Below, piece after piece: positions 51,901-62,891 of a stretch of 64,000 bases of DNA. The DNA is from Chrysomallon squamiferum (lineage: Eukaryota; Mollusca; Gastropoda; Neomphalida; Peltospiridae), in contig CM022673.1 in the NCBI GenBank assembly GCA_012295275.1, positions 24,805,761 through 24,869,760 on the forward strand. Reading direction: 5' to 3'. A program made the position numbers and the translations under genes. Position 1 is the stretch's first letter. The number at the start of each line of letters is the position of its first letter. Below the pieces are notes generated by a model. It had not been told where the DNA came from, searched no databases, and saw only the letters and a program-made list of their open reading frames with translations.

Positions 51901-54900
51901 TTTTCATGTAAAATGAATCTGACCAGCCAGCTATGTAACTGAATTTTGAAAAATAAGTAATTTAATTTTAAAGAAATTATTATACATATGCAAGCTATAT
52001 AAATAATTTTGGGTTTTTTTTGTTGTTGTTGTTTTTTGTTCATACCAAAGATGAAAACCCATAATGAATAGGCAGCTGGCATTTTGTACTGTGTGTGTGT
52101 GCAACTGTAAAACAATAATTAATTACACTGATTCTACTAATCAGTGTCAATGAATATTGACAAATGCTATGCAAACAGAATTTCCAGTTGCTGCAGTTGG
52201 TTTGAAATTGTTCTTGTTCACTTTCAAGTGTTAGTCAGTTTCAGAGTGGTAAGGGCATTCATGGCTTTTATTATTTCTAAACAACAACACAAAAAAAAAA
52301 ATTCCAGTTCTGGAAACTGGGATGTTCATATTTTTATCTGGATTTTAATATGGTTAAAATAATGAGAATGTCAATAATGAAGCAAAATAAAGAGATGAAA
52401 ATTTCAGCCGTATAACAGTTAACACAATTTTGTGAAATAAATAAATCTTTCAGAAAAACCATAAAAATCTTTACTAACATGAACATTTTTTTTTCTTTTT
52501 TCATAAAAACTTCATTCCCAATATACCATTAACAAAATGTATATTCTCTTCAAACACATTTTTTTTTTTTTTTTTTTTTTTTTTTCCTTTTTTATGTTAC
52601 ATTCATTAACAAAAGAAGAATCAGTAACAAGAATCCAGTTGACACATAGCACATAACATGAGCAGCAACTCAAAAGTTGTTAAGGTATTTCTTTTTTTCT
52701 TCTTTCCCCCCCCCCCCAAGTGCATACATAAAGTTTTGTAAACACATACTCTAAATCTGCAGCAGTGAGTATGTATGCGCACAGGCAAAGGGGTTATTAA
52801 CATATGAGTAGGGCTCTGCTGTGTGCGACACAGATGACAGGAGATATTAACAGGTTAACCTACAACAGTATGTGTACCAGGTTGCTGTTTCAAACAGCCA
52901 GACATAACTGTGTGGATGATGGATCAGGTCATTGTTACAATGACTCAGTACAATTTTCTCATACAGTTTTTGTCTAAGACAGGGAAAGAACGTTTAGTAA
53001 AACACAGACATGTTGTTTAATGTATCTGCCGTATAAAAATGATGTATTTTCAATGCAGAAGAGTAATGTTGTTTTTTTTACATCAAAAGCCATAACCTAT
53101 AGGAAACAGTATCTCCAGTTTTTAAATAGTGGAGGTTGTTAAGTGGAAAATTAATGAAGGATTCCTGCCTTCTGTTCTCAAAATATTGTTATAACCATAG
53201 TTCAAATTTATCACATCTACATATGTTGTTTTAGTTGTTGACCATTGTATTAATTAAACTTATGATTTTTTTTTGTTTATTTGTATGTTTTAATTTTATT
53301 TATTTATTTTAATTAATTTTTTTATTATTATTATTTTTTTGTTTTAATTTATCTTTTTAACTGGAAGCTGGGTTTTTTCTCTTTCTTTTATTTAAAAATG
53401 AATTTGTGATTATTTCTGATTCACTGTAGCATAAAATTGCAACAGGAAAATGTACGTATGTGTGTGTATCTACAATTATACATACATGGTACATACATAC
53501 ATACATACACAAACATTTTTTTTTTAAGCACTGATTTCATACATAAATATTCTTACAAATGCATGACAAAGTAAACACCATTTTATTGCAGGCTGGTAAT
53601 TCAGCTTTGTAAGATTTACATGTACCTCAAATATTAAAAGAAGACTGTCTGCATATATTAAATGTGTTTAAACGTTTGGTCACATGCCCTAGGAACATTA
53701 GCAATTCAATACAACTTGTTGAGAGATTTTATTACTGCTTTACGTTATTCTGCAACCTACACATTATGTAAATTTTTGACAGATTTATCTTTAACCTGAC
53801 AGATGATTTTAATTTTCTTTTATCTTATTTCATTGTTTTTTAATTTTGCTCTTTTTTTTTCATAAATTCATTTTATTATAATTTAAAAATAATTTCTTTC
53901 AAAAAGAAGTAGAAGAGTTGTATGAACAAATTACCATATTTAAAATATATTATAAACTGGCAATGCAAAAGAATTATTTCAAATTTTCTTACACTTTTCT
54001 GTCATTTTATTTAGTGCTGACCCAATATGTGCAATAAGAATCATTCACTCATATGTTTTTTAATAACAGTAAACAGCAATGAGATCTGTGTTCACATTTG
54101 CTTATTTTATTCAGACTTTTCCAGTTAGAAAAAAATATCTAGAAAAGATTATGAAGTTAATTCTGACTCCTAATTTCAAATAGTTATACATATAACCAAC
54201 ATGCTGTATGGAGTGTACAAGACAAACATTGGTTAATGATAGCATTATGCTTACATAATCAAACACTCCTTTCCCACTGGAGAAAAGGTGCATATCAAAG
54301 TTAAATGTCAGATTCCACCTTTGGTAAATTATCCCCCAGAAAACAAACTTATAAATTTCATCTGCCAAATCATTTTTATTACTAGATTAGTTATCAAGCA
54401 AATTAATTCACTAGACTGCTTATATTACTGCAAACAGCATTCTCAGTTTTCCTACCATTGTTACACAATAAAGCAGGAAAGGGACTATTCATCAACTTAA
54501 ATGTTTACAAACACGCACTAAAAATTTTTTAATTTTTTTTTTTAATCAAATATTTTAGGTTGTGACCCAAATCACATGTTTCTAGTAAAGTTGGAAGCAA
54601 GTTAGTAATTAAATATATTGAGGAAACATACCCAACAAAAAGACTATAATAATATATAAACACACACACAGCTTGTTTTATCATCCATATTTTTAACCTA
54701 TTTAACTATCCTTAAAAGAAGAACAACCAAAAGTTACAAAGAAAATACATTGTTGTGTGCCTGGCGTATAGGGGCCTACATTTAACAATACTGCTGGTTT
54801 TTATTTCTCTGCTGCTTGGGATAGGTTCTAGAAACATTCTTACTTCACACAGGTGATAAACAAGCCCAGGCAGATCCTGTTATCAAGTAATTTATGAACG

Positions 54901-56467
54901 GTTTTCTGTGAGATAACAGAGGAACAACCAGCTGTCACACAGAGGTCACCCAAATGTTCACCTGTATTTCTTAACTCACTGTTCTTCTGTCCAACACACA
55001 TATACACTAAATGAATGTCCACTGTAAACTACTGGCAATAAACACACGCCGAAACTTATTCATAAATAATGGACTTTCCCTTCTTATTTTGTGGGTGCAT
55101 TTATTTATTTCACGATGATTATTATTTTTTGAATTAAATTCAAATACACGAACATTTATTGTTACACAACAGTGTCTTACTTACTGATACACTAATTAAT
55201 TTTATAATCATACAGTTTATTTCAGAAATTATCTGAGTTTACAAGTTGGAACAATTTAGAAAGATACTCAAGCAAATTAATTTGTATCCAATATAAAAAT
55301 CATAAAGAAAATAAGATTTATTTTTTAATTATCTTTATGATTTAATAATTTGTTTTTGCTTCTTGTGTCTGAATTTATTTTTGTCTTTGCTATTTATTAA
55401 TTATTATTATTATTTTTACAATTTGTTTTATTTCCTTATTTGTTTTTTATTTTTTTATTTTGTGTGTGTGTGTGAGTTTGAAACAGATTTGGAATCTTTT
55501 CCAATAATAAAATTAATTTCTCAGTTATGGCTTTGTTACCAATTATAACTGCACAAACTGTTAAATTATTAGTATGCACGGCAACCTGTAATGATATATT
55601 CATTTTTTTTTTTTTTAAAGTTGATAATCTATTAAGATATCTATGACAGCAGTAACAAATTACAAGTGAATATATATTATGGTATTAAATCGATTTGGGG
55701 GTATTTTCTATTTGATAAAATATAAGGAAGAAATATATTAAATTAACTAAATGTAAACTTTATAATGAGTGTGTGTGCAGATGTGGTGTGTGTTACATCT
55801 AAATTTTAAAATCAGACTGATTATTTTAACACAAATGATTAAATATAATTTAACTGGCAGATATTGACATACCTGTCAACAATTAATTAAATAACGTATT
55901 GACATAAGAACGTAATTTGTAAAGAAATCATTCAATAAAGTTTAAACGAAATAAAAACAAATATATTTGCTATTTTCTTAAATCTCAAATTTGAACAGAC
56001 GGTGTCACTATCGAGAATGCAAATTACATTTATTTATTTGTTATTTAACTCAATTTTCATGTCAGCAGACGACGTAAACAGTTACCTTCGACTTTTGCTT
56101 CACGATCCGGTGTAACGATGTACACAACTTCTTCCAAATCACCCTTTATAACTTTCTTCTCGGCCTTGTAGTGTTGATCAGTTTCTGGATCGACGACAAG
56201 CATTCGTACCTCTTCCCCAGCGGCCTTGATCCTCCCTACTACCTGTTGATGATTCTCGTTACCTATGTTAGTTCCTTCAACCTCCACGATACGGTCCCCA
56301 GGTTTGAGGCCCGCCGCGGCAGCCGGAGAGTTGTCATCAACTTTACCGATGTATTGTCCAGCTTTGCCCTTTTCTGCGTGCAAATTGAAGCCATAACCAT
56401 TAAAATCGGGCCATTTTTTCACGTGACAAAGCCTGGGTTTGAGAGTTGCGTCTACGCCGTTGCTCAT
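25845..56467 (-). CDS. NHERF1: NHERF-type two-PDZ scaffold, NHERF1/2 homologue (8 coding exons, complete)
   Basis: The minus-strand CDS joins 56467-56086, 41784-41275, 39369-39274, 35042-34980, 31174-30983, 30268-30170, 26673-26636 and 26042-25845, giving 1578 nt and 525 residues. PDZ1 (about 11-100) reads [20 protein letters not shown] with the GYGF carboxylate loop and helix-B NHQQVV. PDZ2 (about 184-272) has [19 protein letters not shown] and SHQEVI. Between them is an acidic (EP)7 stretch. After PDZ2 comes a 160-residue acidic linker. The C-terminus, [15 protein letters not shown], matches the ERM-binding helix (human QMDWSKKNELFSNL). Family members link transporters and receptors to ezrin/radixin/moesin at the cell cortex. 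Vertebrate NHERF1 is about 358 residues, so this linker is long. Orthology is to the ancestor of NHERF1 and NHERF2, and the symbol is a convenience. Confidence 0.93.
26043..26635. other. NHERF intron 7
   Basis: A+T-rich with several A or T homopolymers (for example near 26250-26270 and 26435). Nothing else seen. Confidence 0.7.
26636..26673 (-). CDS. NHERF1: NHERF coding exon 7 (38 nt)
   Basis: Residues 448-460, [13 protein letters not shown]. The acceptor is TTTCATTTCAG and the donor GTT|GTAAGT. This exon converts phase 1 to phase 0 and is needed to reach the last exon in frame. Confidence 0.75.
26674..30169. other. NHERF intron 6
   Basis: About 3.5 kb of A+T-rich DNA with a poly(A) run at 26801-26820. 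I found no additional exon with consistent phase and splice sites. Confidence 0.65.
30170..30268 (-). CDS. NHERF1: NHERF coding exon 6 (linker with EP repeats)
   Basis: Residues 415-447, [16 protein letters not shown] then [17 protein letters not shown]. The acceptor is CTTTACAG after a long T run and the donor GAGG|GTAACA. Phase 1/1, 99 nt. Confidence 0.8.
30983..31174 (-). CDS. NHERF1: NHERF coding exon 5 (linker with a short EP repeat)
   Basis: Residues 351-414, with [20 protein letters not shown] near the start and TESSPPE at the end. The acceptor is GTTAAACAG and the donor GAGG|GTAAAT. Phase 1/1, 192 nt. Confidence 0.8.
31175..34979. other. NHERF intron 4
   Basis: Contains poly(A) at 31240-31261, (TA)n at 31927-31954 and 32885-32937, a purine tract near 32697-32720 and a degenerate A+T-rich tandem array at 33160-33530. 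No exon seen. Confidence 0.65.
33160..33530. repeat. Degenerate A+T-rich tandem array
   Basis: Four to five copies of an 80-110-bp module: AATAATAATAAATGAATTTT, then a TTACAAAGTCAG-like core, then TAAATAAATAAATATT. Some copies also carry AACAAATCTAACCCTG. Internal (AAT)n and A runs vary in length. Confidence 0.75.
34980..35042 (-). CDS. NHERF1: NHERF coding exon 4 (linker)
   Basis: Residues 330-350, [20 protein letters not shown] then T. The acceptor is GATTTCAG and the donor ACTG|GTAAAA. Phase 1/1, 63 nt. Confidence 0.72.
37284..37317. repeat. (CA)n microsatellite
   Basis: About 17 CA units. Confidence 0.95.
38681..38808. repeat. 31-bp tandem repeat, four copies
   Basis: GTTGTTAAATTTATTATTAG followed by TCAAGTTTGGT repeats four times with single-base changes. 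Confidence 0.85.
39274..39369 (-). CDS. NHERF1: NHERF coding exon 3 (linker)
   Basis: Residues 298-329, [20 protein letters not shown] then [12 protein letters not shown]. The acceptor is TTTGTTTGAG and the donor GATG|GTAAAA. Phase 1/1, 96 nt. Supported by frame continuity and acidic composition, not by conserved motifs. Confidence 0.75.
39370..41274. other. NHERF intron 2
   Basis: Holds a roughly 55-bp three-copy repeat at 40085-40230 (GCTACAATAGTAAAA...TTTTACTGTTTAACCAG) and otherwise A+T-rich DNA. No exon seen. Confidence 0.65.
41275..41784 (-). CDS. NHERF1: NHERF coding exon 2 (EP repeat and PDZ2)
   Basis: Residues 128-297. It begins [18 protein letters not shown], then (EP)7, then a complete PDZ2, then [14 protein letters not shown]. 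The acceptor is TTTTTCCAG and the donor GGAG|GTGAGT. Phase 1 on both sides and 510 nt long. Confidence 0.94.
43208..43239. repeat. (GT)n microsatellite
   Basis: About 16 GT units in NHERF intron 1. A CA tract at 44084-44112 is similar in size. Confidence 0.95.
45426..45466. repeat. (GT)n microsatellite
   Basis: About 20 GT units in NHERF intron 1. A second, similar tract is at 45904-45944. Confidence 0.95.
47974..48108 (+). CDS. Unidentified 44-residue ORF in NHERF intron 1
   Basis: ATG at 47974 in a good context (AAAATGG) opens [20 protein letters not shown], continues [19 protein letters not shown] and stops at TGA 48106. The surrounding 300 bp have more G+C than the rest of the intron. 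No membrane segment is present, and an amphipathic helix is plausible. The minus strand is open here too, and GGGGGCGGTTTCAC at about 48250 resembles a repeat edge, so a transposon remnant is the main alternative. Confidence 0.25.
   Translation: MASAQESKTSQSLQDWCANFFQHMQKWAKNFRLFREANENPEQY
56086..56467 (-). CDS. NHERF1: NHERF coding exon 1 (PDZ1)
   Basis: Residues 1-127 plus one base. The chosen start [16 protein letters not shown] puts PDZ1 at residue 11, as in the family. The donor is GAAG|GTAACT, phase 1. An in-frame ATG further upstream could extend the protein. After PDZ1 lies a [12 protein letters not shown] segment. Confidence 0.93.
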
Positions 56468-56469
56468 TT

Positions 56470-56690
56470 TTTCGATAAACAGAAACTTTGAAGAAGTTGG
56501 AGAAAAAGATGGGAGGGGTCGTACGGAACACCTGTCTCCGCCGTAAGCCAAAACTCCAATATGGCTGCACACAAAGTCACATGATGTCAACATCCAATCA
56601 ATATAGGTCACGTGCGACTTCCCGAACTCTTGAATGAAGCTAAAATTACGCACAGCATATGGAATTCGCATCCGATGTTTAACAGCACTT
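56470..56690 (-). promoter_or_regulatory. NHERF1: NHERF 5' UTR / promoter region
   Basis: The stretch just upstream of the NHERF ATG is much richer in G+C and CpG than its surroundings, which suits a promoter or 5' UTR. It contains an in-frame upstream ATG at 56671. No TATA box is evident. The transcription start is not visible. Confidence 0.45.
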
Positions 56691-57697
56691 CCTAAACTCT
56701 TAGTTGCTCAAAGGATTACGTAAGATAAAGAGAAAGACAACAAACGACAACAAGCAGGTGTATTAAAGCTTTTTACCACTACAGAGGAGAGAAAAAGTGT
56801 GAAATAGTGTAATGATGAAAATCAACATTATTTGCATGTAAAGGAGGAAGTTAATTATTAGTATTATATTATATATAAACGGAATAATATATATATATTA
56901 AATAGTAGTAGTAAAATCGGTCATAAGAAATAGTCAACAACGATCACAGAAAACAATTTGTTGTTTTGCGTCAACAAAGTTGTAAAATAAATAAATAAAT
57001 ATTATGAACAATAATACGTATTAAACTGTTATTATACATACTCAGTGATTTTTCAAAACCAGTTTTCAAAACGTCTAATATAACTACAACTGTTTATATA
57101 ACTGTTTATGGATGGATCTGAGCAATATGATCACAAGAATTGTATGAAAATAATTATTTATCTCTTACTTCATCAGACAAGTCATTTCCATCAAATATAT
57201 CAATAATCAATAAGAACTGACATAAAAAAAATATATTATTACAGCGTTCCGTTATTCTTATTTCCATTTATAAGAAGACTATGACACTCACTCATATCAG
57301 ACTGTATTTTATTTACAATGACATTTATGACATGGAATCTGCATGGCTTGTATTCATCTTTCTGTCAGACACAATAGTCTTCATTCAAACTACAAAAACG
57401 TAAAGTCATTTTAAATTCAAATTATTATTTATCAGTTCATTTTCTTATGCACACGAATGGTAAAATAGCAACATTCTTTTCTTCATAAAAATAAAAACTA
57501 TTAGTATTTGAAAAACTACGATGGATAGAGAGATAGAGATAATTATTTATTATTATTATTATTATTATTAGTTTTATGTTTTTATTATTTTTATTTTTTC
57601 TAACCGATTAGCATTCAAAATCAGTCTAAACATTAAAATGAATCAATCTAAATTAATAATCACATAATGTATTCAAATTGGAAATATTTATTTTAGT

Positions 57698-57739
<42 letters not shown>

Positions 57740-58800
57740 AAAAAAAAAATGTAAACACAAACCAATAAAGCGAAAAACAAAAAGGCTTTCGTTTCGTGAA
57801 ATGATAAATTTCACGTTTATCAAGATTATTAATTAAATGGTTAAATAAAGTGGGTTTTTTTCTATGAAATAGATTTACAGGATTACAATTTACAGGCTGA
57901 GAACCAGAACACAATCTGTGAAAACATTCTTCAAGTACATTTATCATTTATGGCTTCCAAACAAAAGATTTTATTTTCATTAAAAAGGAATAATCAAAGA
58001 AAGAAAGGCAAAGATTCACAAAACAGAAATAAGAATGAAATTAAAAACATCAAAAGTACTAATACTGTCAACATAGAAAACAAAACATTTTTCTTTCTTT
58101 TCTTTTTTTTCTTTTTATTATTTTTATTTTTGTTATTATTATTATTATTATTATTTTTATTTGTTTATTTTATTTATTTATTTATTTATTTATTATCACT
58201 TTTTTTATTATTTATTTATTATTACCACTTCTTTATTATTTATTTATTATTACCACTTTTTTATTATTTTTTTTTTTTTAAAGTTGTATTTTCTGAATAG
58301 CTCAGCTTTAATATTTTTAATAAACTCAGAATCTCTCAGGCATGGTTGGACACAAATACACACAATTATGCACATTTCAGAAAGAAAGACAATGTTGTTG
58401 CTCGACACCTGTCAAGAGTGGGGTTTTTTTTTTTTCTTTTCTTTTCTTTCTTTCTGAAATTATAAAATTATTTACAGATACGTAATATTAGACGGAAGGC
58501 AGGAATTTATTTACCACAAAAATAGAATTATTCAAAGCTGTCTGTACACTCAAATAAACAAGCAAACATACGCGCAGAGAGAAACACTCAGGCACGTACG
58601 CGATCGCACACACGCACCCACACACAGAGAGACTGATACACGCAAACATACTGTACACATAAACTGAATTTTCATGAAATTATCGTAAAATGTATATCAG
58701 TGTAATTCAAGTGTTCTTGTGAAACGATAAATAATCCCATGACACCAGTACAAGCAGTCGCGTCGCGATATGTACTTAATGTTTAATGTAGTACCAAGTT
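56691..58800. other. Upstream intergenic DNA, left part
   Basis: No gene seen. It holds (TTA)n at about 57546-57570, (CT)n at 57701-57736, and T/A-rich tetranucleotide runs at 58085-58280. Confidence 0.6.
57701..57736. repeat. (CT)n microsatellite
   Basis: About 18 CT units followed by poly(A). Confidence 0.95.
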
Positions 58801-59095
58801 ATTGCATTTATTACGTCACGTTATGAAGTTATGACGTCACCGTTAGTAGCTTGAGGTCAAATATGTAGATTTTTTATAAATAGGCAATAACAAGAGGTAT
58901 TTCACATAAAACTGAAAATAAACGTGCAAGATGATTAGTCATATTATGCTTTATAATTTTATATTAAAGAATAAAAATCATATAAAATTGATATAAATAA
59001 AATAACAAATCGGTTCGTGTTTGAAATTGGCTTATAAATGAAAGGTATGAATGAGTCTATTTATGTGTGTTTATGTGTCTAAATATGTATGTATG

Positions 59096-59205
59096 TGTGT
59101 TTATGTTTATATATGTATGGTATGTTTATGTTTATATATGTATGGTATGTTTATGTTATATATGTATGGTATGTTTATGTTTATATATGTATGGTATGTT
59201 TTTAT
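59096..59205. repeat. 25-bp tandem repeat, four copies
   Basis: TATGTTTATGTTTATATATG followed by TATGG repeats with a 24-25-bp period, then degenerates into GT-rich DNA to about 59370. Confidence 0.9.
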
Positions 59206-59799
59206 CTATGTGTGTATACATATATATACATACAACGCACACACAAACGTGTCTGTAAACATGTATGTGGTTGTATATTTGCATATACCTATATATCAAT
59301 ATATGTATTTGAATGTGTGTTTTTGTGTTTGTGGGGGTGTGGGTGTGGGTGTATGGGTGGGTGGGTAAGTGGGTGAAAGTGTCATGCATTTTCTTTTTAC
59401 ATTGTTATGATAACATTACCTAATATTATGGCTGGTCATACTGACATGGTAAGTCAATAGATATGTAGAATGCAAATTATACAATCTCCTTGACCAGGCT
59501 TTACGTCAGATGTTGTATATTATACACAGATAACGCTGTATTCTTGAACTCTAGCACATCTGTAATGTTACGTTATAAGTGTCTCACTCTGTTATTGCCA
59601 GAGCATTCGTTAAACAGTCTCTAGTGATATAGGACAGGAAAAAAACTAACAGCTTAACTGTATTTCAACAACATTAATACTTAATTATTGTATTTGTTTA
59701 AAACATATTTCGAATATTTGTTTTATAAATAATGCGAGTAAGTAGATGGACGTTGGCGAGAGAGAAAGTAACGATATGTTAACAAATAAAACAAACAAA

Positions 59800-60470
59800 C
59801 AAAATAAATAAATAAATAAATAACAATGATATCCTGAAAGAGATGGAATAAAATCGATGGATGGATGGATGGATGAATGTATGAACGGATGAATGGATAG
59901 CCAGGTAAGTAGGTAGATATACATAAGGAAAATTAAACAGGCAGAGAGAAAATACACAGATAGATGTATGCTGTACATACCGATGGATAGACAAATAAAG
60001 AGTAAATCAAACAGACAAATAAACAGATAGAGAAAAAAAGTTGATAAAATGCATTTTTAAAAAGTAATGTTTAACTTGTATAAATAAAAAAAAGTAAAGA
60101 AAAAATTTCTGCTGACTGCTTGTTCTAAACGTATTAACAAACTGTATGTTTGTGTTTGCCATAAATGCTAGAAACCACTGAAGAATGACATGCAGTTTTA
60201 AAATAAAATCAATCTTATTTACTTGCGGAAGGGGAATAACTCTATTTATGTTAATGTGCCACAAGTTCTTCTTCGTTTAGTCAGTTTATTAGAACAAAAT
60301 TCAACAGCGGAAATAAAAAATAAAAAAGTAAAAATTAATAAATAAATAAATAAATAAAAGAAAAATAAATAGTTTAGGTTATTTTATTTCGAAATCCTCC
60401 TCAAATAAATAAATATATAAATAAATAAATGATTTAAAAAAAGTAAAAACCAGATCCTATATTTGGCGGT
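59800..60470. other. Low-complexity intergenic DNA
   Basis: GATG/GATA and AAAT tetranucleotide-rich stretches (59855-59920, 60336-60360, 60400-60430). No gene seen. Confidence 0.65.
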
Positions 60471-61592
60471 CTCTAAATAGATACGGGAATATATATATTT
60501 TTGTACATACTGAAATAAACGAACTGAAATAAAATTTTCCTTCGGTTCATCCGAAAATAACCATCTCTGAATAACTATTCTTCCATCTATGACGTCATAA
60601 TAGATACACGTAACTGAACAGGATCTGCTTTAAGCGGATGGGGGAAGTATTCATTCCGTGGTTTCCAATGGTGTCTGCACTTCATAGTTATAAATATATA
60701 AATTATATCCAGCAGGTAAAAATATCTTTTAAGTTATAACGTAAGTCCTTTTTAGAAAATCAGACTCTCACTAAAGTATTAAATAAATAAAAAAAAAAAT
60801 AAAATAAATAAATAAATAAATATTTGCTTAAATATACCCCAACACCTAAAAGTACATATCAAAATTATTGGGGGGGTTTTGTAATAACACTTTGAGAGAG
60901 GAAAATACGTATCGAGTGGATTCAGAATATGATTTATGACAGACTTCAACATGTATTAACATAGTACAGCCTTTATTAAAACTAAAAGAGATCTTAACAA
61001 AGGCTGTATCATTAATGTTTCCAACGGCACAACTGTCATGACGTCACACACGTCAACCCTAACTCTAACGCGTCATTTTATATAGTCTCTTTTGTTTTCA
61101 AAATACCTATGTATATAATATACACTCTGTTTATCGAGCATTAGCTATACAAAATACCTCTTGTTAAAGCACAAAGAAACCATAGACTAGAAACACTTCA
61201 GTTTTGACTGGCTTCTCTATTACGTGCAAGATAATAATAATAAAAACATGATGAAAAACATGATATCTCTCGTTGTTATTGACATTTTATGACGTCATTA
61301 CAATGGGAAGACAAACTAGATCCAATAGATATGGTGAGTATAGCACTATTCGTCTTAATACTTTTGGAGAAAGTAAACAAGAATTTCTTTAATTTGAACT
61401 TTTTAGCATTTATTTGTTTGTTTGTTTGTGTGTGTGTGTTTGTTTGTTTGTTGTTGTTTTTTTGTTTTTTTTAATTATTTTATTAAATTATTTCTAAAAT
61501 TTTATAAATGCAAATAATGCAGTTGGAATATTTCTTTATGATTTATATTTGTATTAAAAGTCATTTATCTACTTTATATTTATTTATTTATT

Positions 61593-61635
<43 letters not shown>

Positions 61636-61910
61636 GTATTAGTATTATTTCCCAACAACAAAAGCCTTTAATTATGTTTGATGATTTTGAATAAATTACT
61701 AATTGAATTAATAATTCTATTCACATTACAAAACACGATGTTTTATGTTTTTATTTTTTTTTTTTTTGAGGATAATCAATCTATTTCTAATATCCTGAGT
61801 TCAGTAAATATATATGTCAGTACTAACGAAACAGGAATTAGCTCAGTATTATCATAACTTTCCACTGCTGACGTCACGCAATTGTGGGATGGACCACCGG
61901 GATCCTGGAA

Positions 61911-62001
61911 ATGAGCCAAGATTTTGGAAATAACGAAAGTGAAAAAACTAAACTGAAGAAAAGTGATAACTGCGTAGACATAAACAAGGTTTCTTTGAAG
62001 A

Positions 62002-62059
<58 letters not shown>

Positions 62060-62249
62060 GTTGTTGTTGTTGTTGTTATTGTTATTATTATTATTATTAT
62101 TATTATTGTTGTTGTTGTTGTTGTTGTTGTTGTTAGCTTTTAACTGGATTCTTTTGACTATGTTTTCGGATTATTTGGAACCATTTCCAGTGGGTCGATT
62201 TACAAGATTTCTCGGTAGAACTTTTAAATCCATTCTTTCTTATCTGTGA
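61911..62249 (+). CDS. Unidentified ORF with a poly-leucine tract, possible gene start
   Basis: ATG at 61911 opens MSQDFGNNESEKTKLKKSDN then CVDINKVSLKI. About 44 Leu codons follow (62004-62135, a TTA/TTG repeat), then AFNWILLTMFSDYLEPFPVG, RFTRFLGRTF and TGA. The N-terminal part is hydrophilic and coding-like. A weak donor (AAG|GTTTCT) at 61989 could instead make it a 26-codon first exon with the repeat intronic. Unrecognised. It may be only a microsatellite in an open phase. Confidence 0.25.
62004..62135. repeat. (TTA/TTG)n trinucleotide repeat
   Basis: About 44 triplets alternating in blocks of TAT-type and TGT-type repeats. Confidence 0.95.
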
Positions 62250-62835
62250 AAAGTTTCGCGCAAAGTTTCGAGGCAATGAAAATCTGGTGAATATATATAT
62301 ATATTTTTTTTTTGTTTGTTTGTTTTCTTCTTAGAATTATTATTATTCATTTTAATTTTTATTTATTAAACAAGTGACGCCAAAATCATGTTTTGTACGA
62401 CCAGAGGGCACTGGGGTTATTTTCTCCCAAATGTGAAACATTTTTGACAGATCAAGAGAAAAATTCATACTTGTATTTTTGTCAGGTTACAGTTTTAAGA
62501 TAATCAGCTCCTCTGCCCCATCTTTAATCAAAAAGTCCTCTCGGGCCCAAGAACTAAAGTTACGTTTTCTGATCTGGGTATATTTTCGTACATCTTACTC
62601 ATCAAAGGAAGAGGCGCACGTGTTTATATGTGTCCCTTAGCAGACCGCATTTTGAAATCGTGATTTATGATAACTAATTCAAATGTTATTTGATGTACTT
62701 AAGAAAGTATATTTTAATATTCCATTTTTTTTTTTTTTTAATTTCTTTCTTTCTTTCTTTCTTTATTCATTTATTATTTATTTATTTATCCATTTTATTT
62801 TATTTATCTATATATTTATTTATTTATTTATTATT

Positions 62836-62891
<56 letters not shown>

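Larger units (their letters stand above)
41785..56085. other. NHERF intron 1 (about 14.3 kb)
   Basis: A+T-rich with (GT)/(CA) tracts at 43208-43239, 44084-44112, 45426-45466 and 45904-45944, poly(T) at 52559-52585 and a C run at 52706-52717. A higher-G+C patch near 47970-48270 is described separately. No further exon with phase-1 splice sites was found. Confidence 0.65.
58812..61876. promoter_or_regulatory. Cluster of TGACGTCA (CRE-type) palindromes
   Basis: Exact TGACGTCA at 58832-58839, 60590-60597, 61039-61046, 61290-61297 and 61869-61876. Near-matches TTACGTCA occur at 58812-58819 and 59511-59518. The octamer is the consensus for CREB/ATF bZIP factors. The only other exact copy I found in the window is at 19611. 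Confidence 0.5.

Noticed and set aside
56171-56491. Plus-strand frame of 106 codons across NHERF exon 1
   Set aside because: It is the antisense shadow of the PDZ1 exon. The same applies to the plus-strand frames over 41255-41815.
58085-58300. Hydrophobic frames rich in Phe/Leu/Tyr
   Set aside because: They result from T-rich tetranucleotide repeats and show no gene-like composition.
59051-59389. Overlapping long frames on both strands (YVWYVYVYICM-type)
   Set aside because: They are products of the 25-bp repeat and GT/TA-rich DNA, open in several frames at once.
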